A stretch of DNA of 64,000 bases from contig JBITNC010000002.1 in NCBI GenBank assembly GCA_050084985.1, positions 22,940,001 to 23,004,000 of the forward strand, written 5' to 3'. The first letter of the stretch is position 1, and each line of letters opens with the position of its first letter. Source of the stretch: Nageia nagi. Taxonomy: Eukaryota > Pinophyta. Under the pieces are notes generated by a model. The model worked only from the letters and a program-made list of their open reading frames with translations, searched no databases and was not told the origin of the DNA. Made by a program: the position numbers and the translations under genes. Positions 1-12,149 of the stretch are shown in pieces.

Positions 1-237
1 CACATGTCAGCTTAAAGTTGATCGACTACTATGTACAGTGAAACCAGTTGTGGTTAATGATTGTATTGTAAACCATTTTTGTCAAATGGTAATGTAGTGA
101 GTCTCATACTAGTTCTCAAAAAGATTCTCAAATATGTAATGTTCTCATCTCCACTTGTATCTCTATGGAGGAGAACTCTCTCTTACTCTCTCTCTTCTCT
201 CTTCTATGCTCTATCCCAATATTGCATTAAGGGGGAG
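1..237 (+). mobile_element. 3' internal end of a Ty1/copia element (3' UTR and polypurine tract)
   Basis: This stretch matches the region just before the 3' LTR of the complete copia element at 39194-47834: a spaced run of TCTCT and CTTACTCTC pyrimidine motifs, then CCCAATATTGCATTAA and a purine tract AAGGGGGAG directly before an LTR that starts TGTTAG. The body of the element lies to the left, outside the window. No reading frame here is credible; the 60-residue open frame is pyrimidine-rich 3' UTR. Confidence 0.7.
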
Positions 238-720
238 TGTTAGCATTTGTAATGAAATATTGTGAATATCTAAACTCCTTGTAAATTCAATTAATCACTT
301 AAAGGGTATGTAGATACCTTAAGGGATTAATTGAATTCTTTAATATGTAGACTTTGACTTTACCAAGTGGTTAGTTGGTAGGTTAAAGTTAGGTGATACA
401 TTTATTGTAACCCTAACCTTACCCTTGGGTTAAAGGGAGGTTAGGGATGTGCTCTCAAGCTATAAATAGAGGGCCTCTCCTCTTGTAACATAACTAAGTT
501 TTTGGAGTAAGATTACTCTACTAGTTGTGTAGGAGAGGAAGAGAATAGTTGTAAGAGGGGCATACTTGAGAATTGAGATACTAGTTGTGGATGTACTCCC
601 AAGGAGGGAGGAACCACATTACACTTGTGTTATCTTGTGTGAATGGTGTTAACTTGTGTATGATTGAGTTTCCTAGTCTTGGTCCTTGAGGATTTGTTTA
701 GATCTAGTCTAAATCCTTCA
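238..720 (+). repeat. copia 3' LTR, divergent subfamily
   Basis: It starts TGTTAGCATTTG after the polypurine tract and ends ATCCTTCA, about 483 bp. It contains TATAAATAGAGG (TATA box) near 462, a block near 590 (GGATGTACTCCCAAGG, GAGGAACCACATTACA) shared with all other LTRs of the family here, and a degenerate form of the conserved hairpin near 300-335. Immediately after 720 the sequence becomes the RT region of a different copia element, so this copy was inserted into that element. Its partner LTR and the left TSD are outside the window. Confidence 0.75.
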
Positions 721-1557
721 TCAAGAAGAGTACATTGAGAAGGTATTGAAGAGGTTTAATATGAAAAATACATAATCGTAAGTACAACTTTGGACAAACA
801 CTTTAAAATAACCAAGGATATGTGTCCCAAGATACATGAGTAAGTGTATTGTATGGGAAAAGTTCCTTATACTTCAATGATTTTGGACAAGACTATATAT
901 AGCTTGTGCAATGGGATTTTCGAGAAGATTTATGAAAAATCCAAGTAAAGGACATTGAAAATAAGTGAAATGGATCTTAGGTATTTTAGAGGTACAATTA
1001 CTCATGCTTTGTATTTTCAAGGTTTCAACACTAGCTTGTAAGGTTATGTTGATCCAAACATGACAAGTTACATTAATGGTGGGAGAAACATAATAGGTTA
1101 TATTTTTATTATAGGTGGACCAATGTTTTGCTAGATTTCAAAGTTACAAAAGGTTTTTACTATTTCAATCATGAAGGTAGAGTATGTGGCTGCTATAGAA
1201 GCTAACAAAAAAATTATATGATTACAAAGATTGATGAAAGAACTAGGTAAGGAGCATGAGGATAGTAGATTACAGAGTGATAATATTCATCTTGCAAAGA
1301 ATTTATCTTTTTACTCAAGGAAAAAGTACAATTAGCCTAGGTATCACTTCATATGGTGAGTATTGGAAGATGGATCATTGAATCTTAGAAAGATACACAC
1401 TAGCCAAAATATTACATGTATGTTGATAAAAGTGATAATTAAGGATAAATTAAGTTTTTTATTAATTCTGATTGATATTAAGTAATAAAGATCAAGATGA
1501 GAATATTCAGTTCATGATTGAAGGGTATTTCTATGTATCACCCTCTAAGTGGGAGAT
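721..1557 (+). pseudogene. degenerate copia pol 3' part (RT end and RNase H), second clade
   Basis: Across frames and stops the plus strand reads as the thumb of copia reverse transcriptase (EYIEKVLKRFNMKN near 730) and then RNase H: YVDPNMTSYINGGRN near 1045-1090, a region resembling WISKLQKVFTIS near 1130-1160, and EYVAAIEANKK near 1180-1210. These match the usual order of copia pol before the 3' LTR. Many stops and frame changes make it non-functional. The clade differs from the other copia copies here, because the polypurine tract is GTGGGAGATTG and the LTR starts TGTTAAAGATGG. Confidence 0.75.
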
Positions 1558-2206
1558 TGTTAAAGATGGAGCCTAATTATTTGGCTAAGTACAAAAAATA
1601 TATGTTTGTTATGTAATTAGTGCATATAGATCCAATCAAAAGAGCCAACCAATTAGCTAGTGATTGATCATGCTAATTGGCCAACCTATCCTAGCTAGTT
1701 AACTTAGTGGAAACTAGAAACTAACTTGAAAGCCAATCGATCTGATGGTGATCGATCGCAAACCAAAAATGTGGGTATTTTATTTTAAGAGTTTAAACTT
1801 GGTCTTTGTCTATTCTAGTCTTGAGAACTAAAGGTTGTATATTATGGTATTTTATAATATTATAAAATTAATCTAATAAAGAGTAGAAAAATAGAAGAGG
1901 ATAAATATATAAGTGTGTAAGAAAAGTAGGAGAGTTTTTATGATGGTGTAATAGTGCGAATTTGTGAGAGTGACTACTATAAGATATTGAGAAAAATATT
2001 TATAAAATGAAGAGGAAGGTACAATGATGTGGTTGTAAGATCTCTCTCTTCATGCTTAAATTGATTAATAGTAAGGACTAAATATTTCTCCATTGACGTA
2101 GCCCACATTGGGTGAATGACATTACATCTTTATCTTCTCTTGTTTGTGTGATTTTATTGTTGATTATTACTCTATAATTAGAATAGATTGATTTGCTCAA
2201 ACTATA
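1558..2206 (+). repeat. copia 3' LTR, TGTTAAAGATGG type
   Basis: It follows the purine tract AGTGGGAGAT and starts TGTTAAAGATGGAGCC, a start common in plant copia LTRs. It carries an R/U5-like block near 2095 (GTAGCCCACATTGGGTGAA) and a T-rich end. The right boundary near 2206 is estimated, because no PBS follows and the partner LTR is not visible. From 2207 to 2479 I see only AT-rich DNA. Confidence 0.6.
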
Positions 2207-2479
2207 TTTTTATATAGTAAATTCTAATAGGGTAAAAGCACATATTGTGTATAAACACCAAGACCATTATTATAATTCTTGAATGCTAGGTAGATAACTC
2301 AACTTGGCTCAAAGATTATGTAATAAATATAATTATTCTATGAACCATTTTAATAAATTACTTTATTTACTTACATCTAAATGATTAATAACTTTATTCT
2401 TATATAAAATAAAAAAAATTATTTATGCATATTTACTAACCCAACAGTCATAGTAATTTGTAAGGCTTCAAGTGAAAAA

Positions 2480-2697
2480 CATTAACATGAACCTTTTTTT
2501 TTAGACTGGAGGAATTGGGTAACCCCCCTATAAACTTTAGTTTTTTCAGGTAAACTTTTTAACATAGCTTGAAGTGTTGGAGCAACATAATAATTCAGTT
2601 CTATAAGACTTGCAGGGATTGGAACCTAGGTCACTACCTCTTCATGGGTTTGACTTGACCATCAGTCCAAGGCCCTGAGGTCTACCATTAACATGAA
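2480..2697 (-). mobile_element. tRNA-derived SINE with 12-bp TSD
   Basis: On the minus strand a body of about 194 bp (2685 down to 2492) starts with a tRNA-like head: an A-box-like TTGGACTGATGG near 2670 and a B box GGTTCCAATCC near 2615. It ends in a tail of nine A residues (T run at 2494-2502 on the plus strand). Both sides carry the identical 12-mer CATTAACATGAA, at 2480-2491 and 2686-2697, a target-site duplication of the kind made by LINE machinery. Head, tail and TSD together make the call firm. I cannot name the SINE family. Confidence 0.85.
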
Positions 2698-2799
2698 TCA
2701 TAAGTTCCTAAGAATGAGACAAATCCTAGAGTCCATAGCCATTATACTGTAAAAATTTATAAATAAAATAATATCTACTCTAGCAATAATTAAATTTCA

Positions 2800-4975
2800 T
2801 ATGTTACCTAAGATTGGCATTGTCCTCATCTTATTTTAAAACTATATCTTCTACTTGGAAGGAGATATATTGGAATCCTTCTTTTTATCAGACCATTTTT
2901 TCATAATTTTTGTCTATTCTAAAATGAGACATATATATTTTTCTTGTCTTCTTCTAGCTACAACAACTGATTCATTCTTATCTAAAGTGGATTTGATACT
3001 GAATAATCAAATTCTCATAATACTTTCAAGGTTAAAATCTCTAAGTGAATAGATAGCATTGGTATCTTGCCATATACCAAAGAATAAGGAGAAATCTTTA
3101 TTGCACTTTTGATGTTGATTTTATCATCCCATAAGGCTAGATATAGCTTAGTATGGCATTACCTATTATTCCTTTATATAAATATATTTATTATTCTAAT
3201 TCTTGTTTCTAGATTCTATCAATCCATTTCCTTGAGAATAATAATTGGAAGATGTTCTTCAATATATACCATATTCTGAAATAAACTGAGAAATCTTTTC
3301 TCTAAAAAATATTGATCCATTAACTAATACAATTGTATGGGGAATACCAAACTAGATGATCAATTTTTGAATTAATTTTATCATTGCTTCCTAATCTATA
3401 GTTTTATAAGGCATTGTATTTGTCCATATTGTGAAATAATTTTTAGTAGTGAGAACGAATTTTTATCCATTTGATGAATTTGGGTTAATTACCCTGATGA
3501 AATCAAGGCCCCATTATTGAAAAGGTCCTTCAAAAACAATTGATTCTAAAGGCATAACTACTTTTCTTATTCTTCCCACAAATCTATTTCATTTTTCACA
3601 TTAATTAGTTATTTTAAAGAATCTTGAAAAATTATTGGTCAATAATATCTTTCCTGTAGTATATTAGTCATTGTTGTGTATTCAAAATAATATCCTCTAG
3701 ATAAACCATGATAAAATTCATGAAATATCTTAGTTTCTTCTTATTGTGAAACACATCTGAAGATGGTTCCATCAAAATTATTCCCATAAAAGTAGTTATC
3801 AATTACCATATAATTCATTGCTTGCATTTAGAACCTCCTTCTTTGACATTTGTTCAATACTTATAGAAATCTACCATTTTTGAAGTATACGAGTAATCAA
3901 ATCATCCAATCAATGCCTTTATTAGGGGAAACATCAAATTCTTCAATAGAATTAGTAATTTATGATACCATAGACATATTCTCACATAAGCCTCTCCTTA
4001 TACTAACTTGTTCGGTTTAATTTCTACATCAAACTCTAAAATTTTGGTATCATAACCAATCTTTCCTTCAAGATTTTTTTAAAATTACATAATTTTGAAC
4101 ATTGGAGTTAACTATATAGATAAGAATTTTACTTTGAGAAACATAATGTTTAAATTTTTGAAGACCCTTTTTGATAGTAATGTTTAAACTTTCGAAGACC
4201 CAGGTGAACTATATCTTTATTGGTGATCATGCAATGTTTGACTGTGAAAAGTAATGAGATGTTGCTCCTTAAGTTGATCTTTGCAAGAATAGTTGCAATT
4301 CTTTTATCAACAATAAATGCATACATAATAAAATATTATGAAAATTTAAGATTTTTTAACACCGATGCCCTTGTAATAGCTTTCTTGATCTCATGAAATG
4401 CTTCTTTAGCTTCTGTGGACCAAAAAAATTGTGCATTCTCTGAAAGGCAAAAAAATGCCCATTTAGTAGTGAATGTTATTTTATGTTAGTATTCCTTTAT
4501 AACCAAACTTTGATTGAATCTTAAAAACTATCTATCATTGAAAAACAAATGGCTCCAACAACAGTTTGTAAAATTTGTTCTATACAAGGGAGAGGGTAAT
4601 TATCCTTAAGAGAGATTTAGTTAAGATTCTTAAAATCAACATATAATCTAATCTCTAAATTATTCTTCCTTATAGGTACCATGTTAGAAACCCATGAAAA
4701 GTGCTTGATGGGATATATTAGTTTTACATTGAGAGTTTTAATAATTCCTTTTTCATTGCTTCTTCAATTTTGGGGTTAATCAACTTTATTTTTGTCTATA
4801 GGGCTTTGCATATGGCATCAATTCTATAGTATGCTAAATAATTTATTGATCATAAGTTTTCAAATCATTATAATTCCATGTAACTATATTAACATATTAT
4901 TTACATAACTCCACTATTCGAGTTTCTTTCTCTTATATACATTAGATACTAATTTTAATAATTTTTTTTGGACCA
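2800..4975 (-). pseudogene. Ty3/gypsy pol remnant (RT, RNase H, integrase)
   Basis: Reading right to left on the minus strand the order is reverse transcriptase, RNase H, integrase. RT: VDFKNLN and ISLKDNYPLP near 4690-4590. RNase H start: FFWSTEAKEAFHEIKK near 4430-4370, whose first segment follows RT directly, so the palm with the YADD motif seems to be deleted. Integrase: VFEGPFQ then WGLDFIRVINP near 3540-3480, and near 3090 PYSLVYGK from the C-terminal part. Stops and frameshifts occur throughout. The right end is cut by the copia LTR at 4981. No LTR of this gypsy element is visible. Confidence 0.8.
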
Positions 4976-4980
4976 AATTT

Positions 4981-5479
4981 TGTTGGAATGTATAATGCAT
5001 TATTGTAGAGGTTTGTATTAATCCTCTTTGTAAATTCACTAATACTTAAGGGTATCATTAGATACCTTAAGTATTTAAGTGAATATGATAATATAACTTG
5101 TCCTACACTCCATGTCATGAGCATGCCCCTTGGGTAAAAGGATGTGCATGTCATGCTTTGTATATTGGATAAAAGGGTGATTCAAAGAGAGACTTTGGCC
5201 TATAAATAGAAGGCTTCCTCATTGTGATCACACACCAATTGTGGAGTAAATTTATGATATAGGATAGTTCTTAGGATTTGAGATTAGGAGGATTGTAAGA
5301 GAGTTGTATTTGTGATTGAAGTAAAGATCTAGTTAGTGGATGTACTCCTAGTTGGAGGAACTACTTACATCTTGTGTTGTGTTGTGAGATTGCTTTGTGA
5401 GTTTATTTAGATGTGATTTGTGAGCTTTCATGTGATCTTGGGAATATAGAGTTGTTTAGTTTATATTGCAAATCTCTTA
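4981..5479 (+). repeat. 5' LTR of Copia-A
   Basis: The LTR starts TGTTGGAATG at 4981 and ends just before a PBS at 5482, about 499 bp. It has the TATA box TATAAATA at 5201-5208, the family-wide block GATGTACTCCTAGTTGGAGG near 5339, and the U3 hairpin at 5041-5075. It interrupts the gypsy remnant on its left. The terminal dinucleotide is TA, where other copies read CA. Confidence 0.88.
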
Positions 5480-5481
5480 TT

Positions 5482-5493
5482 TGGTATCAAAGC
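5482..5493 (+). other. primer binding site, initiator tRNA-Met type
   Basis: TGGTATCAAAGC, two bases after the LTR end, differs at one position from TGGTATCAGAGC, the site complementary to the 3' end of initiator tRNA-Met used by most plant copia elements. Confidence 0.85.
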
Positions 5494-8132
5494 TCCTTGG
5501 AGGCTCATATTCACATCCTTGATGTGGAACCTACATCTTAGTGATCTTTCTTAATTCCTCATCCTACACTCTCTTATTGAGGTAAAACTAAGAGAAGGTA
5601 TAATATCCTTCCTTCTTGGTTATTATTGGAATATTATTTTTTATTTTTGCTACTAACATGTTATTGTCTATGTGTTAGTTCTTTTTTTTTGCAAAATATA
5701 CCTAACAAATTGCAAAAAAAAATTTCTAACCCCTTATGTTGCAATTTTTTCTTTTGCTACAATTTTTTTAATGGGGTTATTATATATCTTTTTGTAAAAT
5801 TATTCTTAATATTACAAAAATAATATTTAAATTTGCTACAATTTTTTTTTAAATGGGGTTATTGTAGATTTTTTTGTAATACTATCCTTAATATTACAAA
5901 AATAATATTTAAAATTTGCTACAATTTTTTTCTAATTTGGAAGGATTTTTAGGGATGGTGGCAAAGTTGGCTGGCGATTCTGCCAACCTCCTTCTTGCCT
6001 GGTTGGCCTCCTTTTATAGGCCTCCTTTTACTAGCCTCCTTCTTGCCCAGCTGACCTCCTTCACATTTACTAAGGTAGCAGATACACTCTGTAAGGATTC
6101 TCTGTCCACCACTATGGTTGGGAATAGTAGGAAACTTTGTTGTCATAGTTGGGTAGATTGTAGAAATCCACATGATCATTGTCCTCATCCTCTAGAGGTG
6201 CTAGCTTATTAAGATCCAACAAAGACATGATTTTTTTTACTATCTCCATGTCTCCCTTGAGATCGCGTGGCTCTTCCTTGCCACGATGTTGGATCCTTAT
6301 CGCCACGTGGAACCCTCCTTCATTAGCACCATTCCTTACACCTCCTCTCTGCTCCTCTCCTCTATCGCAACTGCCCTTTTCTCACTTTGCCAGCCACCTC
6401 TTCATTGCTTGCGATTAATTTTTTTTGGTTGCCTTTAGCGCCACCCTCCTCCTTGACTTTTTTTCCTTATTGATTACTTTAGACATTAATTTTGGACATT
6501 CTTGCAAGCCTTCATTAGTCTTTAATGCCTCTACTAGCATTCATGTCTTATGCAAATGTATACTTCACTTTTTTTTACCCATCATGAATTACCTTTAAGA
6601 CAGATATAAAGTAGATAGATTGTTCGAATTACATTAATGTTAAAGTATATTTTCATCATTACTCCTAAAATGGAGATTTTATTTGCTTAAGTTTTTTTTT
6701 AAATTTACCTAAGCAAATTATTAGTTTAATTTTTTTTAAAAAAGGAGGAATGCTACTTTCATTTAGCTATGCTACTCTTTAAGTAAAAAAGGGGAAGTTT
6801 TTACTTCAAATATTAATATAAATACATACTTAGAACTTTTAGCATGCAAATATTTTTTAAAGGATAAATTATTTAGTATGATACTTTCAGAGATAAATCT
6901 TTAAGTAAAAAGGGGGGAATTTGTTTAAATTTTTTACTTAATTTTTTTATCTTCTAGTATACATACTAAATTTTTACTTTAAGTTAAAAAATTGTATGCT
7001 TATGCTTAGTACTTAAATTTTAAGTTAAATGCATGCTTAATACTTATTTGTTAAGTTAATAAATTCATGCTTAGTACTTAATTTTTAAGCTAATGATGCA
7101 TATTTTTAGAACTTATTTGTTAAGTTAATAATGCATGCTTAAGGACTTAATTTTTTAAGTTAATGCTTAGGACTTAAATTTTTTAAGATGCATGCTTATA
7201 ATTTAAAAATGCATGTTGAGTATTTATCCTTTATGCAAAGTTAACTTATGCAAATGATGGAATTAATGCATGAGTATTCATTATTTTTTTGGCAAAGTTT
7301 ACTTGTGCAAATTTATGTACCTATGTAAAGATGTTCTCTAGGGGTTAGTAAACAAAACCCATTAGACTCTTAAGGTTCCATGTTATGGATGGATGATGTT
7401 TAATTTATGCACTTTAATTCATGTTTAGCACTTTTGTATTATTTACTTATGCAAAACAAAATGTAAACATTGAAATGAGCAATCCCTTAAAATAAACACA
7501 TCCTCATGTACATTCCACAACATGACTTGTTTGGGGAGCCATGAGGTGAGGACAGGCGGATTGGAACCTTTAAATTCGATGATCCAAATGGTGAAAAGTT
7601 TGTACTTCTCAATTGCCCTTAAATCCTCTGTTGGTCTTGACATAACTCCAATAGGTGGACAAGAATGTGTGTAATGATAACATATGTCTGCACGTCCATT
7701 CAGGGATTATCCTGATAACTTAGGAGGATAAATTGAAACCTAATCACGATTAATAATTTGATCGATCCAATAAATATCATAACTTTGAAAAATAGTAGGT
7801 ACTTCTCCTTGTGAGAGTATAAAATTGATCAAGGTGAACTAGTTGAGGATTGGTAGTACTTGGGATCCTCTTGTATGGGCATTCAAATGAAGGTCTAATT
7901 TTAGATAAGAAAATAAGTCTCAATAATGTCACTCTACATCTACAATTATTGAGATGATAAATGTATTTGGATACATGGATTATTTGAGTTGTAAAACTTT
8001 TGCACTTATGAATCAAATCAAGCATGTCTCTAGTTTTAAATGTAACATGTATTATTTACTTGGTTAAAACTTAACATATAATGTTATTTATTAAACCACA
8101 TGCTTATTATTTTTCACATTCTTATGTAGCAA
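5494..8132 (+). mobile_element. long leader of Copia-A (non-coding, with GC-richer insert)
   Basis: About 2.6 kb separate the PBS from gag, an unusually long copia leader. Sections in order: AT-rich start, a short tandem duplication (5753-5933), a GC-richer stretch with CCTCCTT motifs (5940-6420), an AT-rich section at 6420-7330 with many imperfect copies of TGCTTAGTACTTAA and TTTTTAAGTTAA, and a conserved tail at 7440-8130. The same order is found in the leader of the complete element at 39709-42577. Open frames in the 5940-6420 section run antisense to the element (79 and 64 residues, the first rich in Lys and Arg). I recognise no domain. Confidence 0.7.
5753..5933 (+). repeat. ~80-bp tandem duplication in leader
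   Basis: The unit begins TTTGCTACAATTTTTT and ends ATTACAAAAATAATATTTAAA. It occurs at about 5753-5831 and 5832-5914 with few changes, and a third partial start (TTTGCTACAATTTTTTTC) is at 5915-5933. Confidence 0.85.
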
Positions 8133-9253
8133 ATGGGAAAATCCTTTTTACCCAAACACAATCTTGATGGTTTCAACTTTGGGATTTGGGAACCACGGAT
8201 GAGAGTTGAATTGCAGGAAAGGAAGCTTTGGTAAATAGTGAATAAGAACCTTGTACCTCCTACAAATGAGAAGGCACTAGAGGCTTATAACATAAAGAAT
8301 GAGTTGGCAACCTCCATGATTTACCATGTAATTTCAGATGATATGCTCCTAATGATTTTCTCTTCAATCTTAATAAAGAAAGCTTGGGATAAGCTTAAGT
8401 AAATCTACCTTGGTTCAAAATTTTCAATAAGGTTTACCATTCTTCAAAAGTTACTTCAATCTCATCAAGGGGAAGATAAAAATGTTGCCATCTACTTGAA
8501 CAAAATCATTGACCTAAGGACCTAACTTATTGCTTATAGGTGTAATTGGATCAATGATGAGTTCATGGTCTTCATCATTCTTCAAAGCCTTTCTTCAAAT
8601 TTTAAAAACTTTATGATGATTATCAAAACAAGGCTTGATGATGAAGAAAAAGTCTTCTCTCTTGAGAACCTTTATAGGCACCTTTTTAAGCATGAGAAAA
8701 CTCTTAACAATAAGGTGTTGATTTCTTCCCTTAAGGATAATAACGTTGCTCTTGGAGCAAACAAAACTCTTTTCAAAAAGAAGTTCAACCATCAAAATAA
8801 ATCTTATCCTTCTTCCTCTAAAAGGTTTGAGAAAAGAAACATTGGGTCAACAGGAACAATAATAATAATAGGAACAACGACAACAACAATCACTTCAAGC
8901 AAAGAGATGGAAAAGGCAAAGCATACAATCCATATCCTAAGGAAAAGTTTGATGTTAATTGTAACTATTATGGCATCCAAGTTCACAAAGAAGTTGATTG
9001 CTACAAAAAAAAGAGAGAGAAAAAGAACAAAGACAATATAAATGTAAAGAACTTTAAATGAAAGAAGCATATTCAAGCTAGCTTTGCTATGATGCTCTAC
9101 TCCATGTCTCATATTTTTTCATCTGATTGGATTGTTGATTCTGTTTCACTAATCACCTTTGCTTTGAAAAAGAAAAGTTTGAAAACTTTCACAATTACAA
9201 AAAAGATGCAGTTGTGATAGGTGATAACTCTACCCTTGAAGTCCAAGTATCTT
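8133..9253 (+). pseudogene. Copia-A gag and start of protease, truncated
   Basis: ATG at 8133 opens a copia gag of the UBN2/DUF4219 type: MGKSFLPKHNLDGFNFGIW, with early stops near 8233 and 8400. An uninterrupted stretch of 158 codons runs from 8565. The zinc knuckle near 8960-9000 reads CNYYGIQVHKEVDC, so the second cysteine of CX2CX4HX4C is lost. The protease start near 9130 reads WIVDSV where DSG is expected. Similarity to the other copies stops at about 9253, where LINE sequence begins, so most of pol and the 3' LTR are missing. Confidence 0.82.
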
Positions 9254-10625
9254 AAAAATACCTTATGAACTAAGATTTCAATTTATAAGCTTTATGAGTA
9301 AATTACATCCAAACTCAAAACCAATCAAGGGTGGTATGAGGAAATTCATTGTAATATTAGAGTTAAACAAGGATGCCCACTATCCCCAACTCTACTTGGT
9401 ATTTAAATAGATCAACTAGAATAATATCTTGAAGAAGCATGGTGCATAAGCAACAACCTTCGCAACCTCATCATTTTTCCTTACTTTATGCAAATAATAT
9501 TATCTTATAAACTAAGTAGTATGATGGTATTGTAAAATAATTAAATATCTTTCAAATATTTTACAATACATCTTAATTAATGATTAATATAGATAAAACC
9601 AAAATTATAAATATTAAATCTAAAAAGATGCTTCACCCTATAATCCTTTTTAATAATCAAACCTTAGAGGGGATTCACTCTTACAAATACTTAGGTATTG
9701 ATATAAATCACAAATTAAATTAGAATCTAAGTATTGAAAAAAGAATCTCTACTAGATCGGAAGCCTTTTATGGCCTAGAGAATATGTTTAAAAATATAAG
9801 ACTTTGAAACTGAAACAAAAAGAAAACTCTTTTCGTTTACCTTGTGCCTCCAATAATACTTTTTGGTTGTGAAATTTGAGGTAGAAGAATTTCTCAAAAA
9901 ACATGAAAAAAAAAGAGCAAACTCAAAATAATTCATCGTTATAAATTCAAAATAAAAAATAACACACCATGCCCTATCCTTATCATGGAAGCTAGTTTAC
10001 TCCCTACTTAAAGTGAAGTTGTAAGACGTTATATATATTATACAATTATAAAATAACAAAGTTAGATTATATTATGTTGCTTGTAGTTGCCCAACAAACT
10101 TGTCTAACCCATGAATATCTTAAAAGAGTTTGGCTAAAAGATGAGTGGTTTGATTTTTGGGACATATGCAATAACATGGCACCTTCAAATATCAACAAAT
10201 TAAAATTACAAATTGCAAATGAAGTAATTCAAAATTTTTGGAACGATGAGAATATAAAAAATAAAAGAAAACTAGCTTATTATAAAAACATCATTAATCC
10301 AAAATTTGAACATCCATCCTATCTACATAAGATTATTGATCTCAAAAAGAAACTTTTCATTGCAAAATTAAGAACTAATTGACAAGAATTGCATGATGAA
10401 ACTAGTAGATGGATAATACCTAAGAAACCTTGGGATAAAAGAATTTGTAAGCTTTTTAACCTAAATACCATAAAAGATGAGACTCTTTTTCTCCCTTTTT
10501 ATCCACTTTACAAAGATAGTAGATAAACCTACGAAGATATTTATAATTACAACTTGATCCATGAATTCTTAAACTAAGATAAACAAAACAAGCTTGATAA
10601 TTTTATTACACATTTTAATTCTATT
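9254..10625 (+). pseudogene. LINE 3' part (RT palm to tail)
   Basis: The plus strand carries the non-LTR RT motif RVKQGCPLSPTLLGI near 9360-9405 and a region matching LLYADD near 9478-9490 that reads LLYANN, with both catalytic aspartates changed to asparagine. Then come SYKYLGIDINHKLN near 9685-9720 and LVPPIILFGCEI near 9842-9880. A 102-residue open stretch at 10074-10382 holds the family's C-terminal region with ENIKNKRKLAYYKNIINP. The usual CX2C...H...C knuckle after it is degraded. The start is truncated where it meets Copia-A. There is no clear poly-A or TSD. Confidence 0.75.
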
Positions 10626-12149
10626 AGAAATTAATTATAAAAATGCATAATTGATATATTTATATTTGCACAAGTTTTGATAGATCCTACAAAGTAATGA
10701 ATTTAAAATGATGTTAAAAGATTTATAACTCCTAATACTTATGTTTAATATAAAAAATAGCATACAACACCCATCTAAATAATATGTTCTAGCCTTTTTC
10801 CATGCATTCTCCCATGTATAAAATGTATAAATTTGAATACTATACACTTAATTAATCATAACTTTATGTTCAAAATATGAATTAAAAATATTATTTAGTT
10901 TCAAACACAACAACACTATTAAATCTTTTCTCCTATCGAACATTAAGAATTGAATTTCTTTAAACATCTTAATCATATTGCTTGATTATCTTTTTCTCTT
11001 TAAATAGAGATATCAACCTCCCTAACCTTTACCTCCCTTTGTATTAACAAGCATTAGATACCATATTTTTATTTTACATATGCCATAACTCATCTCATTG
11101 TGTCCATCTACTCTTATTTAATCCCTTCAAAGAATCATTTGAAAAATATTATATGTATTTCTTTGATGGATTACAAATATATTTTCTCGTATTGGATTAG
11201 AAGATTATAATATATAATAAAAAAATTCATAGTCTTAAACCAACAATTTTCAAAATAGCATAATTGATTTCATTAATCATGTAATATGCTTATAAACACC
11301 TCAATCATAAGTATCATATAAAAAGGTAAATATTACCAAAATGATGAATATTTAAAATATATATATATATAAATACATTGAATATTTAAAAAAAATATAT
11401 ATAAATACATTTTACTTCACAACTATAATATTTACCATTGTAATCAAATATGTTCTCTAATATCAAAATTAATGAAGTTTATTGTATATTCAAACTCAAC
11501 AGAATACAAGTTAATATAACATATAGCATTTATTTCTTAGAATTATTTATTATTGCAGGGAAGAGAAACCAATAATTATGCAAAGCTCAATAGTTGCAAT
11601 ATAATATGATATTATTTGATCCAAAACTTAAGAACATTCTTAATCTATATTTTAAACATAAAATTATTTGATTTTTTTGATAAAGTCAACAAAAGAAGAT
11701 TTTTAATAGAGATCCAAAACCTGTATTTACATATTCATTTCAATTAATTCAAATTATTGTTACATAAAGATACATAAAATTGATGTCCATAGTAAAACTA
11801 ATAGAGATCCAATGAAGTTCTAATAACAAACAATGAAGATCTCCAATAGATTAAAGGATCTTTCAATCTTATTTTGAGTTCAAAACTTCCTCTGTTATAG
11901 AGTGTGTTAGATTTTGTTGGTAATATCTTTCATTATCTCTCTATATCAAATAAGTGGATCTCAAGCAAAACTAGGGTTTGCAAACGAAATGTAACAGAAG
12001 CGCAAGTGTGACATAACAAAAGGGCAAGCGTAAAGTAGCATAAGTGTAGGAAAATTATTTCAGAAGTGCAATAGGCTGTTATTAAGCAAATTACAGCTTA
12101 ACGAAGTTGTAATCTTGCTGAAATGTAGCAAAACAATATTCAAAATGCG
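10626..12149. other. AT-rich intergenic DNA, no gene seen
   Basis: No coding-like frame, LTR end or tRNA-like box was recognised. There is a short (AT)n run near 11358-11373. The last 200 bp (about 11960-12149) are less AT-rich and may be the 5' UTR of the LINE ORF1 remnant that follows. Confidence 0.5.

Noticed and set aside
7443-8025. Minus-strand frames of 66 and 82 residues in the Copia-A leader
   Set aside because: Equivalent positions in Copia-D and Copia-E carry stops and indels in different places (for example 29791-30039), so no conserved protein is supported. They belong to the non-coding leader tail.
8804-9112. 102-residue hydrophobic minus-strand frame resembling a membrane protein
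   Set aside because: It is antisense to the Lys/Asn/Thr-rich gag linker of Copia-A. Antisense of such codons always looks Val/Ile/Phe-rich.
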